A stretch of 64,000 bases of DNA from Halobacillus halophilus DSM 2266 (GTDB lineage: Bacteria; Bacillota; Bacilli; Bacillales; Halobacillaceae): contig NC_017668.1 in assembly GCF_000284515.1 (NCBI RefSeq), positions 248,001 to 312,000 of the forward strand, written 5' to 3'. A program made the translations under genes and the position numbers. Shown piece after piece: positions 50,243 to 58,640 of the stretch. Position 1 is the first letter of the stretch; each line of letters starts with the position of its first letter. The notes beneath the pieces were generated by a model that had not been told where the DNA came from, did not search any database, and worked only from the letters and a program-made list of their open reading frames with translations.

Positions 50243-51672
50243 TTTCTCTCTGCTTCAAACGTCTGGCTGATCTGCTCGGTAAAGACCGCATTTTTTAAGG
50301 TTATTTCCAGATTGGAAGCATCCTGAACAAGCGAATCCTTAATATTAATATAGGCGCTGTCTTCCGAGCCACCATACTCAACATCGGCTTCCTTTCCATT
50401 ATCACTTTCGACATGGACATTTTTAGGTCGTTCAAAAGCAGGGCCGCCCATTTGTCGGGGAGAGATGCCGATTAATTTTTTAGGCTGTTCAAAATCTTGA
50501 GGTCTAAACCCTAGTCGTACATCCATTCCGTGCTCTCCATGAGTGTTTAATTGCTCGATATAAACATCCGTATTATATATTTCTGCTGCCTTTTTATTCA
50601 CACTTGTGTTTCCTCTTACCTTTGGATTTATCTCAGAAAGATCTACATTAAAAGAAAATGAATCACCACTAGTTAAATGGACGTTTTTCACTTCAAGTGA
50701 TACCTCTTCTGGTACAGAATAGATCGGTCTGAAATATCCTTCATATATGTTCTCTTTCCCTTCTACTTTTTGCAGGAAAGGAGTGATAGGGATCTGTTGT
50801 CCATCTGGGGTTTTCAAAGTCGCGTTCATAGAAGAATTAAATTGCGCTTGCTGATGATCGACCCTTACCTTGAGAAAACTTTCTGTAATTCCCAGGTTAA
50901 GTTCCAAAGGTTCAACGGCTAGTCCATCATTTTGATATATTCTATCAAAGGTGTACTGCCCCAACCGGTTCTTATCCGGATCGAATGTGTACTGAACGGG
51001 CATGGTCTTCGACTCGTACATATTTCCATCAATCCGGAAGGTCATCGAAGTTAAAAGCTGCTGATTAAACTCTTCAGGATTAGGAACCATCCGGTCCGGT
51101 TCTCCCTCTTTAGGAATTGGGATTGTTTGGACCATGCTATAAAGACGATTTTCAAAAATAACTCCCTCTCCATACTGCATGGGCGGTGCATGAGTGGATA
51201 ATGTTTGGGCATCAGCATCTTGTTTCTTTTTCAATTTCACTTCTTCTACCGAAGGGACATTATTCACATAGTTATTGGTTTCTTCCGTGATTAGCGCGGA
51301 TAAATCAATGCTGTAAAAGATATAAATTGTGCGCCCGCTATGCCATACTTCATTAATTTGCATACGGCCATCTCGTTCCGGCAGCTTCGTAGATTCTTGA
51401 GGGAAAGTAGTTAATCCTCTTTCCTGTGCTAGCTCAAGACCTGGCACTCTTTCTTTATAAAAATCATTTATTTTCTCGTAGCTTTCAACTTCTTGCCATT
51501 TGGTTGGCAGATCGTCCTGATTTACTGGTTTTGCCTTCCGTTGTGGTTTGGATTTCTGACTATATGTAATTCGATCCTTACTGTCTGATGTTGTCACGTA
51601 TGTTCCTATCGCAAAAATGAGCAGAACGGCTATAATCCCCAGCCATTTCCATTTGTTTTTATTTTTCCGCAT
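50239..51672 (-). CDS. membrane-anchored extracellular protein of unknown function
   Basis: 477 residues. N-terminal TM anchor (WKWLGIIAVLLIFAIGTYVTT), then a hydrophilic, beta-rich exported region with many short strands, including YIFYSIDLSALI and VQYTFDPDKNRLGQYTFDRIYQ. No cysteines, catalytic motif or repeat is evident. The ATG at 51672 follows AAAGGG; an in-frame start at 51693 has no ribosome site. Not recognised. Confidence 0.75.
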   Translation of the reverse strand: MRKNKNKWKWLGIIAVLLIFAIGTYVTTSDSKDRITYSQKSKPQRKAKPVNQDDLPTKWQEVESYEKINDFYKERVPGLELAQERGLTTFPQESTKLPERDGRMQINEVWHSGRTIYIFYSIDLSALITEETNNYVNNVPSVEEVKLKKKQDADAQTLSTHAPPMQYGEGVIFENRLYSMVQTIPIPKEGEPDRMVPNPEEFNQQLLTSMTFRIDGNMYESKTMPVQYTFDPDKNRLGQYTFDRIYQNDGLAVEPLELNLGITESFLKVRVDHQQAQFNSSMNATLKTPDGQQIPITPFLQKVEGKENIYEGYFRPIYSVPEEVSLEVKNVHLTSGDSFSFNVDLSEINPKVRGNTSVNKKAAEIYNTDVYIEQLNTHGEHGMDVRLGFRPQDFEQPKKLIGISPRQMGGPAFERPKNVHVESDNGKEADVEYGGSEDSAYINIKDSLVQDASNLEITLKNAVFTEQISQTFEAERK

Positions 51673-51787
51673 ATGTATAACCCTTTCTATCATTTAGTTC
51701 CTATTAGCCGCTTCATGTAATTGAATGGTGATTTGCTTTTCGTTTATTCCTATACCTATTATACTAATAATAACAGAATTTTCGGAA

Positions 51788-52110
51788 ATGGATGGGTTTG
51801 AATTTGAAATCGAAAATGAGCGGACGCGCTATTTCTTGTGGATCATTGTTATAGCATCTGTCGAACAGTGATTTTGTCACTAACTCAAACAGCTTATATC
51901 AGGTTGGATGGTTTGATGACTTACGAAACTGGATTATGAATTTGTTGGTGGAGTCCCTTATTAACAATCTCCCACCTCGGTAAAAGGGAGAGGGGTGGTT
52001 CAAAAGTTCTCTGGGGAGAAAGGCGGGGACGCACAGACTTATTACTTTAATACGGAAAACGGGAGTTACATGCTGAAAGAAGCTTTTATATACGGATCCG
52101 CTTATTAAAA
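51788..52110 (+). pseudogene. decayed coding remnants
   Basis: Short protein-like frames broken by stops: MDGFEFEIENERTRYFLWII (from 51788), DLRNWIMNLLVESLINNLPP, and GEKGGDAQTYYFNTENGSYM near 52017-52110. None has a ribosome site. They could be fragments of a lost gene. Otherwise 51673-52116 shows only the likely promoter region for the minus-strand gene. Confidence 0.2.
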
Positions 52111-52116
52111 GGTAAT

Positions 52117-52155
52117 AGTAAAGCCTGGCTCCAATGTATTGGAGTCAGGCTTTTA
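52117..52155. terminator. terminator
   Basis: AAAGCCTG-CTCCAA / TTGGAG-CAGGCTTT stem behind the small minus-strand gene. Confidence 0.75.
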
Positions 52156-52326
52156 ATCTTCGTCTGTATAATGATGATACATTGCTTCGCCTTCGGAAGG
52201 TTTTTCTTCAGCTATAGTCTCCTGTTGTGGAACGAAAGCTTTTGTGTACGTTAAACGGCTGCTGAATATCTCGGCAGCTTCGTTCGTATCCTCCACTTTT
52301 CCTCGTCGTTGCTTTTTATTTGTCAT
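52153..52326 (-). CDS. small hypothetical protein
   Basis: 57 residues, charged, mostly helical (MTNKKQRRGKVEDTNEAAEI). The strong ribosome site GGAGGTGATTCTT precedes the ATG at 52326, and a terminator follows. Family not recognised. Confidence 0.6.
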   Translation of the reverse strand: MTNKKQRRGKVEDTNEAAEIFSSRLTYTKAFVPQQETIAEEKPSEGEAMYHHYTDED

Positions 52327-52402
52327 AAGAATCACCTCCTTCAAGAATAGGTTTCCTTTGTATAAAAAAGATAAACATGGATGTTGTTACCAGAGTTACA
52401 AA

Positions 52403-52422
52403 ATATGGATGACCTGAGGTGG
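52403..52422. repeat. half copy of palindromic repeat (R5)
   Basis: ATATGGATGACCTGAGGTGG equals the right arm of R1-R4, but no left arm precedes it, so no hairpin can form. Confidence 0.75.
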
Positions 52423-52480
52423 TGGATTATTCCAACTTAAGAATGGTTTTGCTAAACTTAAAGAAAAAGGAGGAAACGGC

Positions 52481-53309
52481 ATGGAATCTTGGAAGGTGAT
52501 TATGGTGGTTACACCTAGAGGGACTTTTGAGGTGTTTTATAAGGGAGAAGGGTCGCCTCTTTGTGTCAGCCATCTATATTCAGTTTTTAATTCTACAGGA
52601 GATTATTTTGCCGATTGCTTCACGGGTCTATATCAAGTGTTTTTAGTGAACTTAAGGGAGGCGGGGGCATCTGAAGCAGCCCATGAACCTTTTCAATTAA
52701 GGATGCTGGAATCCGTATTGGACCTTGAGGCCATCAGGGAAGAGTTGGGACTTCCTACGTGGGCATTCGCTGGTCATTCGACTGGTGGAATGCTCGGTTT
52801 AGTCTACGGATTGGCTGCCCCCCCATTCATTGAATCAACTGGTGATTACTAATGCGGCCGCTCATATGTATATGGATTCTCCTACGTGTATTTATCATAA
52901 TCACCATCCACAATTTTCATATATGCAGCAATTAATTGAACAGTTGAAATCTCCGATTGTTAACGAATCGGGAGAAGCGCCGTTTACAGGCTGAGAGAAC
53001 GGAACTGTCATTAGTTCGTGACCACAAATATGAGCGTTATTTCTCAAGAAATATACATAAGGAAATGTCGCGAGCCCGTATGGACTTTTTTGCAAGGGAG
53101 CTTCACATTTTTGATGTCACACAGCAGCTTTATAAAATAAATGTGCCTGTTTGGATTGCTGCCGGAAAATATGATGTTCAATGCCCGGTGGAATTTTCTA
53201 TTGAAATGCATCATTATTTAACGTCTTTGAAGAAAGTAACCACTATCCTTTTCTTGAAGAGAAAGAACGTTTCGAACAAGAATTGAGCGAGTTAGGAGGC
53301 ATACAATGA
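52481..53309 (+). pseudogene. alpha/beta hydrolase, triply frameshifted
   Basis: It starts with an AAGGAGG site and a normal N-terminus; the nucleophile elbow AGHSTGGML is intact. A run of seven C (52818-52824) shifts the frame; removing one C restores APHSLNQLVITNAAA. A second shift near 52950-52960 and a third near 53240-53255 are needed to reach the C-terminus SNHYPFLEEKERFEQELSEL, which carries the catalytic histidine. Three indels point to a dead gene rather than sequencing noise. The end overlaps the NUDIX start codon (ATGA), showing former translational coupling. Confidence 0.8.
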
Positions 53310-53911
53310 CGGAGTGGCTGCAAGTTTTTGATCACAGAGGAAATCCATTAGATGTGAAGGAACGAACTGAAGTACATTGTGACGGGGATTGGCATGAGAC
53401 CTTCCAGTGTTGGCTTTATGAAATGGACGCAGATGGACAAGTTTGTTTGTTCTTTCAAAAAAGGGCTGCGGATAAAGCAGAGTTTCCGGGCTTATATGAC
53501 ATTTCTGCTGCAGGACACATAGAAGCAGGAGAAAACCTTATTCAGGCTGGAAGGAGGGAAATATACGAGGAGCTAGGTATTTCTTTATGGAAAGAAGATC
53601 TAAAAAGTATAGGTACATATAAAGAAGAGCTTATTTCTGATACCTTAAAAGACAGAGAGCTTTGCCGGGTGTATATCTCTCCTTACCCGGGCGAGAAAGA
53701 TTTTTCACTCGGAAACGAAGTAGAAGATCTCGTAAGGATAGAGATCAATGGATTTAAGCAAGTGCTTGAAGGAGCAAAAGGGTCAACGGATGCAAGTTCT
53801 GTTATGGATGACCAAAAGGTCCGCGTTCACTTTCGGGATTTTGTTCCCCATGATCAGGAGTACTACGAATTTGTTATCCACGCTATTCTCGAAGAAGTCG
53901 AAAAACTTTGA
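53306..53911 (+). CDS. NUDIX hydrolase (isopentenyl-diphosphate isomerase-like branch)
   Basis: 201 residues. The Nudix box GHIEAGENLIQAGRREIYEELGI is intact (G-x5-E-x7-REUXEE pattern). The N-terminal DHRGNPLDVKERTEVHCDGDWHETFQCWLYE resembles the YfcD/IDI-like subgroup. It probably hydrolyses a nucleotide-linked or diphosphate substrate. Its ATG overlaps the end of the broken hydrolase gene with TTAGGAGGC upstream. Confidence 0.9.
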   Translation: MTEWLQVFDHRGNPLDVKERTEVHCDGDWHETFQCWLYEMDADGQVCLFFQKRAADKAEFPGLYDISAAGHIEAGENLIQAGRREIYEELGISLWKEDLKSIGTYKEELISDTLKDRELCRVYISPYPGEKDFSLGNEVEDLVRIEINGFKQVLEGAKGSTDASSVMDDQKVRVHFRDFVPHDQEYYEFVIHAILEEVEKL

Positions 53912-53973
53912 CAGAAAGTATATTTGCTCTATATAATCGTTGATTAACAGTGAAAGTGGAGGAGATCATCATT

Positions 53974-55122
53974 ATGAAAAAACAATCATCTTTTGATACG
54001 AAAGTTGTACACAACAAAGTTGATCAAACGCTTGTACAAAATAGTAAAAATACACCAATTTATCAGACAACAGCTTTTACGTTTAAGGATTTAGACCATC
54101 TGGAAAGTTACTATGAAGGAGACTCTCCTTATTTATACAGCCGTGAAAGGAATCCGAATACGGATGAACTGGGAGATTCAATTGCTAATCTTGAAGAAGC
54201 TGAAGCAGGGCTCGCTACTTCTTCGGGGATGTCCGCCATTTTGGCTGGTATTTTATCGGTAGCTAAACCCGGAGATCATATTGTTGCAGCTGAAGATTTG
54301 TATGGAGGCACTCACAAACTTCTCACAAAAGAACTACAGACATTTGGGATTGATGTAAGTATGGTATCGTTCTCGGATCAACGTCAGATTCGTGATGCTA
54401 TTAATGCTCGTACAAAGCTCCTATACGCTGAATCCATCTCCAATCCATTTTTACGTGTCGAGAATTTAACAGGTCTAGTCGAGTTGGCCCGGGAACATGG
54501 TATAAAAACGATGGTGGATAATACGTTTGCAACTCCTTATTTGCTGCGCCCTTATCCGCTTGGTGTTAATCTTGTGGTCCATAGTGCAACCAAATACATT
54601 GGCGGTCACAGCGATGTAACTTGCGGAGTACTGGCAGGCGATAAAGATTTGATCCATGAGGCGACGCAGAAAGTCGTAACGCTAGGGGCTAATTTAAGTC
54701 CGTTTGAAGCTTGGCTGACTCAGCGCGGAGCAAAGACTTTAGGCCTTCGAATGAAGCAGCAGTCCCATAACGCAAATTCTGTAGCAACTGCACTTAGAAA
54801 AAATAATGCTGTGAAGCATGTGTATTATCCCGAATTTGTTTCGGAGCGCGGAAATGGGGCGATTGTTACCATTGAGCTTGATTCCAGTATTGATCTGGAT
54901 CAATTCTTTAAATCACTGGGCTGGATTAAGATTGCTCCGACGCTTGCGGGAGTCGAAACCACAGTTTCCTATCCAGTTCGCACCTCTCACCGTGCTTTAT
55001 CAGAACAGGATCGTGAAAAGGTTGGCATCACAGATTATATCATTCGTCTTTCCATTGGAATTGAAGAAGAGGAAGACATTATTAACCAACTGAATCAGTC
55101 CATTGAAGAATCACTAAAATAA
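53974..55122 (+). CDS. Cys/Met-metabolism PLP enzyme (cystathionine gamma-synthase/lyase type)
   Basis: 382 residues, gamma-subfamily PLP transsulfuration enzyme. YLYSRERNPN, ATSSGMSAILAGILSVAKPGDHIVAAEDLYGGTHKL, and the Schiff-base lysine K207 in VHSATKYIGGHSD are seen. The ATG at 53974 follows TGGAGGAG; the frame begins at 53950. Whether it is a synthase (MetI), lyase (MccB) or methionine gamma-lyase cannot be told from these motifs. Single gene. Confidence 0.9.
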   Translation: MKKQSSFDTKVVHNKVDQTLVQNSKNTPIYQTTAFTFKDLDHLESYYEGDSPYLYSRERNPNTDELGDSIANLEEAEAGLATSSGMSAILAGILSVAKPGDHIVAAEDLYGGTHKLLTKELQTFGIDVSMVSFSDQRQIRDAINARTKLLYAESISNPFLRVENLTGLVELAREHGIKTMVDNTFATPYLLRPYPLGVNLVVHSATKYIGGHSDVTCGVLAGDKDLIHEATQKVVTLGANLSPFEAWLTQRGAKTLGLRMKQQSHNANSVATALRKNNAVKHVYYPEFVSERGNGAIVTIELDSSIDLDQFFKSLGWIKIAPTLAGVETTVSYPVRTSHRALSEQDREKVGITDYIIRLSIGIEEEEDIINQLNQSIEESLK

Positions 55123-55261
55123 ATAATCTGATAGGGCTGACTTATATATACCGTAGTTGACAAGCGAACCTGTCTTATAAAGAGAGGCAGTAAATCCCTC
55201 TGAATAAATAGGAGTCATTATAGAGAAGCTGATCAGATACCACAAAGGTAATGTTATTCTT

Positions 55262-55297
55262 TTAGACCAGACAAATGACCTCGTTTGTTTGGTCTTC
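55262..55297 (+). terminator. terminator
   Basis: GACCAGACAAA / TTTGTTTGGTC stem, about 140 nt behind the transsulfuration gene; the stretch between shows no gene. Confidence 0.6.
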
Positions 55298-55474
55298 ATT
55301 TATATACAGGGAACCTTTTGGAAAATGCAAAAAAGAACTTTAGATGATTGCTTTTAATGTCTAAACACCCATAAAGTACACTCAAGCCGTTAGAAAGTGA
55401 GGAAGGTTTGATCCATAGGTCCTCAGCCCTTACACCTGAATGATTAGTTTGCTAGAATAGTTTCAGAAATTTTA

Positions 55475-55503
55475 TTCAATAAATATACAATTTGTGCTAT
55501 AAT
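55475..55503 (+). promoter_or_regulatory. extended -10 promoter of symporter gene
   Basis: TGCTATAAT at 55495-55503 is an extended -10 element; a weak TTCAAT lies 17 bp upstream. Confidence 0.55.
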
Positions 55504-55580
55504 TCAAAAATAGCGCAATCTACTTGGGTTCCGGGATTCCTATATCAATAAATATACCCGATTTTTTTAACAAAAACACA

Positions 55581-55595
55581 AGAAAGCGCTTTCAT
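55581..55595 (+). promoter_or_regulatory. cre-like site (CcpA)
   Basis: AGAAAGCGCTTTCAT contains the palindrome GAAAGCGCTTTC and differs from the cre consensus (TGNAAGCGNTTNCA type) mainly at the first base. It lies in the untranslated leader of the symporter gene, where CcpA would block transcription. Confidence 0.65.
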
Positions 55596-55616
55596 ATTAT
55601 TATAGGAGGTTTCGTC

Positions 55617-56858
55617 ATGAATCTAACCACCAAAATATTTATTGGTTTAATTCTCGGTGCTGTTACCGGACTCACATTGCACTTTGCTGCACCGGATCTC
55701 TTTGGAACGTTAGATACTTTTATATTCAATCCTTTAGGAACCGTCTTTCTTAACTTAATTAAGATGTTAGTTGTTCCTATTGTATTCTTTTCCATTACGC
55801 TTGGAACTGCTTCCCTGGGAGATCCCAAGAAGCTGGGGCGTATCGGGGGCAAGACCGTTGCATTCTTTCTAGTTACTACTACAATTGCTATCAGCATTGC
55901 TCTTTCACTAGCTTATATTTTCGAGCCTGGGAATATCAGCATTGATACAGCTGATGCGAGCTATGAAAGTGAAGAAGCTCCTGGAGTGGTCGAAACGTTT
56001 ACGGGGATCATCCCAACTAACCCTATCCAGGCTATGGCAGAAGGAAACATGCTTCAGATTATAGCCTTTTCTATCTTTATCGGACTAGCCCTGGCTATTC
56101 TAGGTAAGAAGACGGAAGGGATTATGAAATTAATCGAGCAAGGTAACGACATTATGATGTACCTGGTTAACTTGATCATGAGATTCGCTCCTTATGGTGC
56201 ATTCGGTCTATTAGCATCAGCCATCGGTACAATGGGGCTGGACGGTGCTCAAGCTATGGGCATGTATATGATTGTAGTTATACTCGGCTTAGTTATCCAC
56301 GCGATTGTTACCTACGGATCAGCCGTATCCTTCTTAGGTAAAATGAATCCGATAAAATTCTTTAAAGGATTTTTCCCGGCGATGACTGTTGGTTTCAGTA
56401 CATCAAGCAGTAGCTCTACACTGCCTATATCTATGAAAACGGCTCAGGAAAATTTAAACGTACCTAAACCAGTAAGTAGTTTCGTGCAGCCTCTTGGGGC
56501 TACTATAAATATGGACGGTACAGCTATTATGCAAGGTGTAGCCACTGTCTTTATTGCGCAAGTTTATAATACAGATTTATCATTTGGGCAGCTGGTTATG
56601 GTTGTACTAACTGCGGTACTTGCCAGTATAGGTACAGCTGGTGTTCCAGGTGTTGGATTGATTATGCTTGCAATGGTGCTGAATCAAGTTCAACTTCCAG
56701 TCGAAGGAATTGCCTTGATTATCGGTATTGACCGTCTTCTGGACATGACTCGTACAGCTCTTAACATCACAGGTGATGCAGCATGTGCGGTAGTGGTGGC
56801 AGAGTCTGAGAAAAAGTATGATGATGCGAGTGAAGAGAGAGAAGCCATGCAAGCCTAG
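55617..56858 (+). CDS. dicarboxylate/amino acid:cation (Na+ or H+) symporter
   Basis: 413 residues, DAACS (GltP/GltT/DctA) family. Serine-rich re-entrant loop SSSSTLPISMKTA, the NMDGTAIMQGVATVFIAQ motif and the last TM motif DRLLDMTRTALNITGDAACAVVVA are intact, and they coordinate substrate and cations. Substrates are likely glutamate/aspartate or C4-dicarboxylates. The ATG at 55617 follows TAGGAGG; upstream codons from 55524 are leader. The cre-like site suggests carbon catabolite repression. Confidence 0.93.
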   Translation: MNLTTKIFIGLILGAVTGLTLHFAAPDLFGTLDTFIFNPLGTVFLNLIKMLVVPIVFFSITLGTASLGDPKKLGRIGGKTVAFFLVTTTIAISIALSLAYIFEPGNISIDTADASYESEEAPGVVETFTGIIPTNPIQAMAEGNMLQIIAFSIFIGLALAILGKKTEGIMKLIEQGNDIMMYLVNLIMRFAPYGAFGLLASAIGTMGLDGAQAMGMYMIVVILGLVIHAIVTYGSAVSFLGKMNPIKFFKGFFPAMTVGFSTSSSSSTLPISMKTAQENLNVPKPVSSFVQPLGATINMDGTAIMQGVATVFIAQVYNTDLSFGQLVMVVLTAVLASIGTAGVPGVGLIMLAMVLNQVQLPVEGIALIIGIDRLLDMTRTALNITGDAACAVVVAESEKKYDDASEEREAMQA

Positions 56859-56869
56859 ATCTTAGATCC

Positions 56870-56908
56870 ATCATGCGTCCTTTCTATAAGAAAGGGCGTA
56901 TTTTTTAT
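56870..56908 (+). terminator. terminator after symporter gene
   Basis: ATGCGTCCTTTCT / AGAAAGGGCGTAT stem with a TATA loop and T6. Confidence 0.85.
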
Positions 56909-57015
56909 GGCCTCAGGAGTCGGTCGGATGCCTTTCCAATAGGTATTTAATTCAGAGGGAGGGGCAGACTCAAGTAAAACAATCTCATGTTTACATCAGA
57001 CCGCTTCTTATAAAA

Positions 57016-57046
57016 GTGATCCAAATGAAGGGGAGTGCCGATAGCT
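57016..57046 (+). promoter_or_regulatory. candidate ECF sigma promoter (autoregulatory)
   Basis: GTGATCCAA-N14-CGATAGCT upstream of the sigma gene matches exactly, in both halves and spacing, the motif upstream of the surface-protein gene at 58571. The spacing fits -35/-10 elements of an ECF factor. Confidence 0.7.
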
Positions 57047-57118
57047 ATATAGCTTAACTCCCTTATTAAAGATACCCTATGCTATGATGATGATATCCAC
57101 CAACTAAAGGAGTGTGCT

Positions 57119-57682
57119 ATGAGCAATCGTGATATTGAGCTCTATCGCCGGGTTGTCGAGGGTGATAAACAAGCGCTTGAATCGATCTATGATCAATATG
57201 AAAAGCTGCTTTATTCCTTTGTCATTAAGCTATCCGGAGATCAAGCTTTAGCAGAAGAAGCCCTTCAAGAAGTATTTATAAAGATTTGGACACAAAAAGC
57301 TCACTTCGATGAAAGTAAAGGGAAGTTTTCATCCTGGATCGTAACTATCACAAGATACACAGCTATTGATATTATACGTAAGCATAAAAAACAGGAAGTT
57401 ACCTTAGAAGATGAAACAGATCTTCCTGAAGATGAAGCAGAATCTACGGAAGATTTAGTCGAATGGAAAGAGCGGGGGAGCGAGATTCGGCAGGCAGTTA
57501 AAAAATTATCTGAAGAACAAAAACAAATGGTGGATTTATTTTATTTTAAAGGATTAAGTCAAAGTGAAATTGCCTCGCAGACCGAATTACCGCTTGGAAC
57601 CATAAAAGGCCGCATAAGGCTTGCCCTAAAACATTTAAAGAAACATTTATCAACGCAGAAAGGAGGGGTACATGATGCGTAA
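57119..57682 (+). CDS. ECF RNA polymerase sigma factor
   Basis: 187 residues. Region 2 at about 22-90 (YDQYEKLLYSFVIKLSGDQALAEEALQEVFIKIW and FSSWIVTITRYTAIDIIRKHKK) and region 4 at about 125-180 (LSEEQKQMVDLFYFKGLSQSEIASQTELPLGTIKGRIRLALKHLKKHL), joined by an acidic linker. It is of the group paired with RskA-type anti-sigma factors (SigK/SigL-like). Its stop overlaps the anti-sigma gene by about 8-11 nt. AAAGGAGTG precedes the ATG. Confidence 0.95.
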   Translation: MSNRDIELYRRVVEGDKQALESIYDQYEKLLYSFVIKLSGDQALAEEALQEVFIKIWTQKAHFDESKGKFSSWIVTITRYTAIDIIRKHKKQEVTLEDETDLPEDEAESTEDLVEWKERGSEIRQAVKKLSEEQKQMVDLFYFKGLSQSEIASQTELPLGTIKGRIRLALKHLKKHLSTQKGGVHDA

Positions 57683-58499
57683 AGAATGCGATAAATTAAT
57701 TGATTACTTTAATGATCAATTGAGTGAAGAAGAGAAGATTGAATTTGAGAATCACTTAGAAACATGTGCAGATTGTAAGGAAGAATTGGAAGAGTTAGAG
57801 ACGCTTACAGATGATTTGCCATTTGCTTCTGAACCTGTGACCCCTCCTGAGGACATGAAAGACCGTGTGCTGGGGGAAGTGTTCTCACAAGAATCTCCTG
57901 CAGCTGATGATCGTAATAAAGATGCTTCCAGTGAAGAATATCCAAAATTTTCAAAGGATGAAAATTTGGATAAAGAGAATTTGGTATTTCCTAGCGAGAA
58001 GAAAACCAATATTGAAAAGACACGGCCCTGGCTCTTACGGGGACTCGCAGCAGCACTAGTGCTTTCAATTGCTGGAAACATATTCGCACTTGTCGATGAA
58101 CAGGAACAAACCACTCCAGAGCCTGATGAACCGGAACAGCCTGGTGTTGAAACCGGGACTGACCAAGTGAGGGCGAGAGTACAGCTTCAATCCGAAGGAA
58201 CAGAGGCTAATGCTACTGCAGCTTTGATCCAGCAGGAAAAAGGCGATATTCTTACCTTGCAAGCAGAACAACTTGCTCAGCTTCAAGGGGAAGAGGTTTA
58301 CCAGGTTTGGCTTATTGAAGGTGAAAAACCTTACCGGGCTGGAACGTTTGTAGCGAATCAAAATGGAGAAGGAGCAGTATCCTATTCTTTAAATGATTTA
58401 CCAGAAGGTACAAATTGGGATGCCGTAGCTATTTCTAAAGAACCAGATGCAACGAGTCAGACTCCTCAGGGAGAAGTTATATTAAGTTCAGAATTGTAA
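57675..58499 (+). CDS. anti-sigma factor (zinc finger HC2 plus RskA domain)
   Basis: 274 residues. The N-terminal ZAS/zf-HC2 motif has H27, C31 and C34 (HLETCADCKEE) plus C5, which would bind zinc and sequester the sigma factor. A single TM helix (LLRGLAAALVLSIAGNIFAL, about 117-139) leads to an extracytoplasmic RskA-like domain with GEEVYQVWLIEGEKPYRAGTF and the AISKEPDATSQTPQGEVILSSEL end. The start ATG 57675 is 8 nt after AGGAGG; ATG 57672 is also possible. It is translationally coupled to the sigma gene. Confidence 0.92.
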   Translation: MRKECDKLIDYFNDQLSEEEKIEFENHLETCADCKEELEELETLTDDLPFASEPVTPPEDMKDRVLGEVFSQESPAADDRNKDASSEEYPKFSKDENLDKENLVFPSEKKTNIEKTRPWLLRGLAAALVLSIAGNIFALVDEQEQTTPEPDEPEQPGVETGTDQVRARVQLQSEGTEANATAALIQQEKGDILTLQAEQLAQLQGEEVYQVWLIEGEKPYRAGTFVANQNGEGAVSYSLNDLPEGTNWDAVAISKEPDATSQTPQGEVILSSEL

Positions 58500-58512
58500 A
58501 TACTCTGAAGCC

Positions 58513-58557
58513 TATTGCAGACAGCTTTTGACAGCTGTCTGCAATTTTTTTATTTTT
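58513..58557 (+). terminator. terminator of sigma/anti-sigma operon
   Basis: TTGCAGACAGCT / AGCTGTCTGCAA stem with a 6-nt loop and a long T tract. Confidence 0.92.
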
Positions 58558-58570
58558 TTTTAGTAAAAAT

Positions 58571-58601
58571 GTGATCCAATCGAACCTTTGTTGCGATAGC
58601 T
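58571..58601 (+). promoter_or_regulatory. candidate ECF promoter of surface-protein gene
   Basis: GTGATCCAA-N14-CGATAGCT, identical in both blocks and spacing to the element at 57016. It lies 40 nt before the start codon and behind the operon terminator. Confidence 0.7.
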
Positions 58602-58640
58602 TAGTGAAAAAACAAAAAACAAAGGAGAGAGGAAAACATT

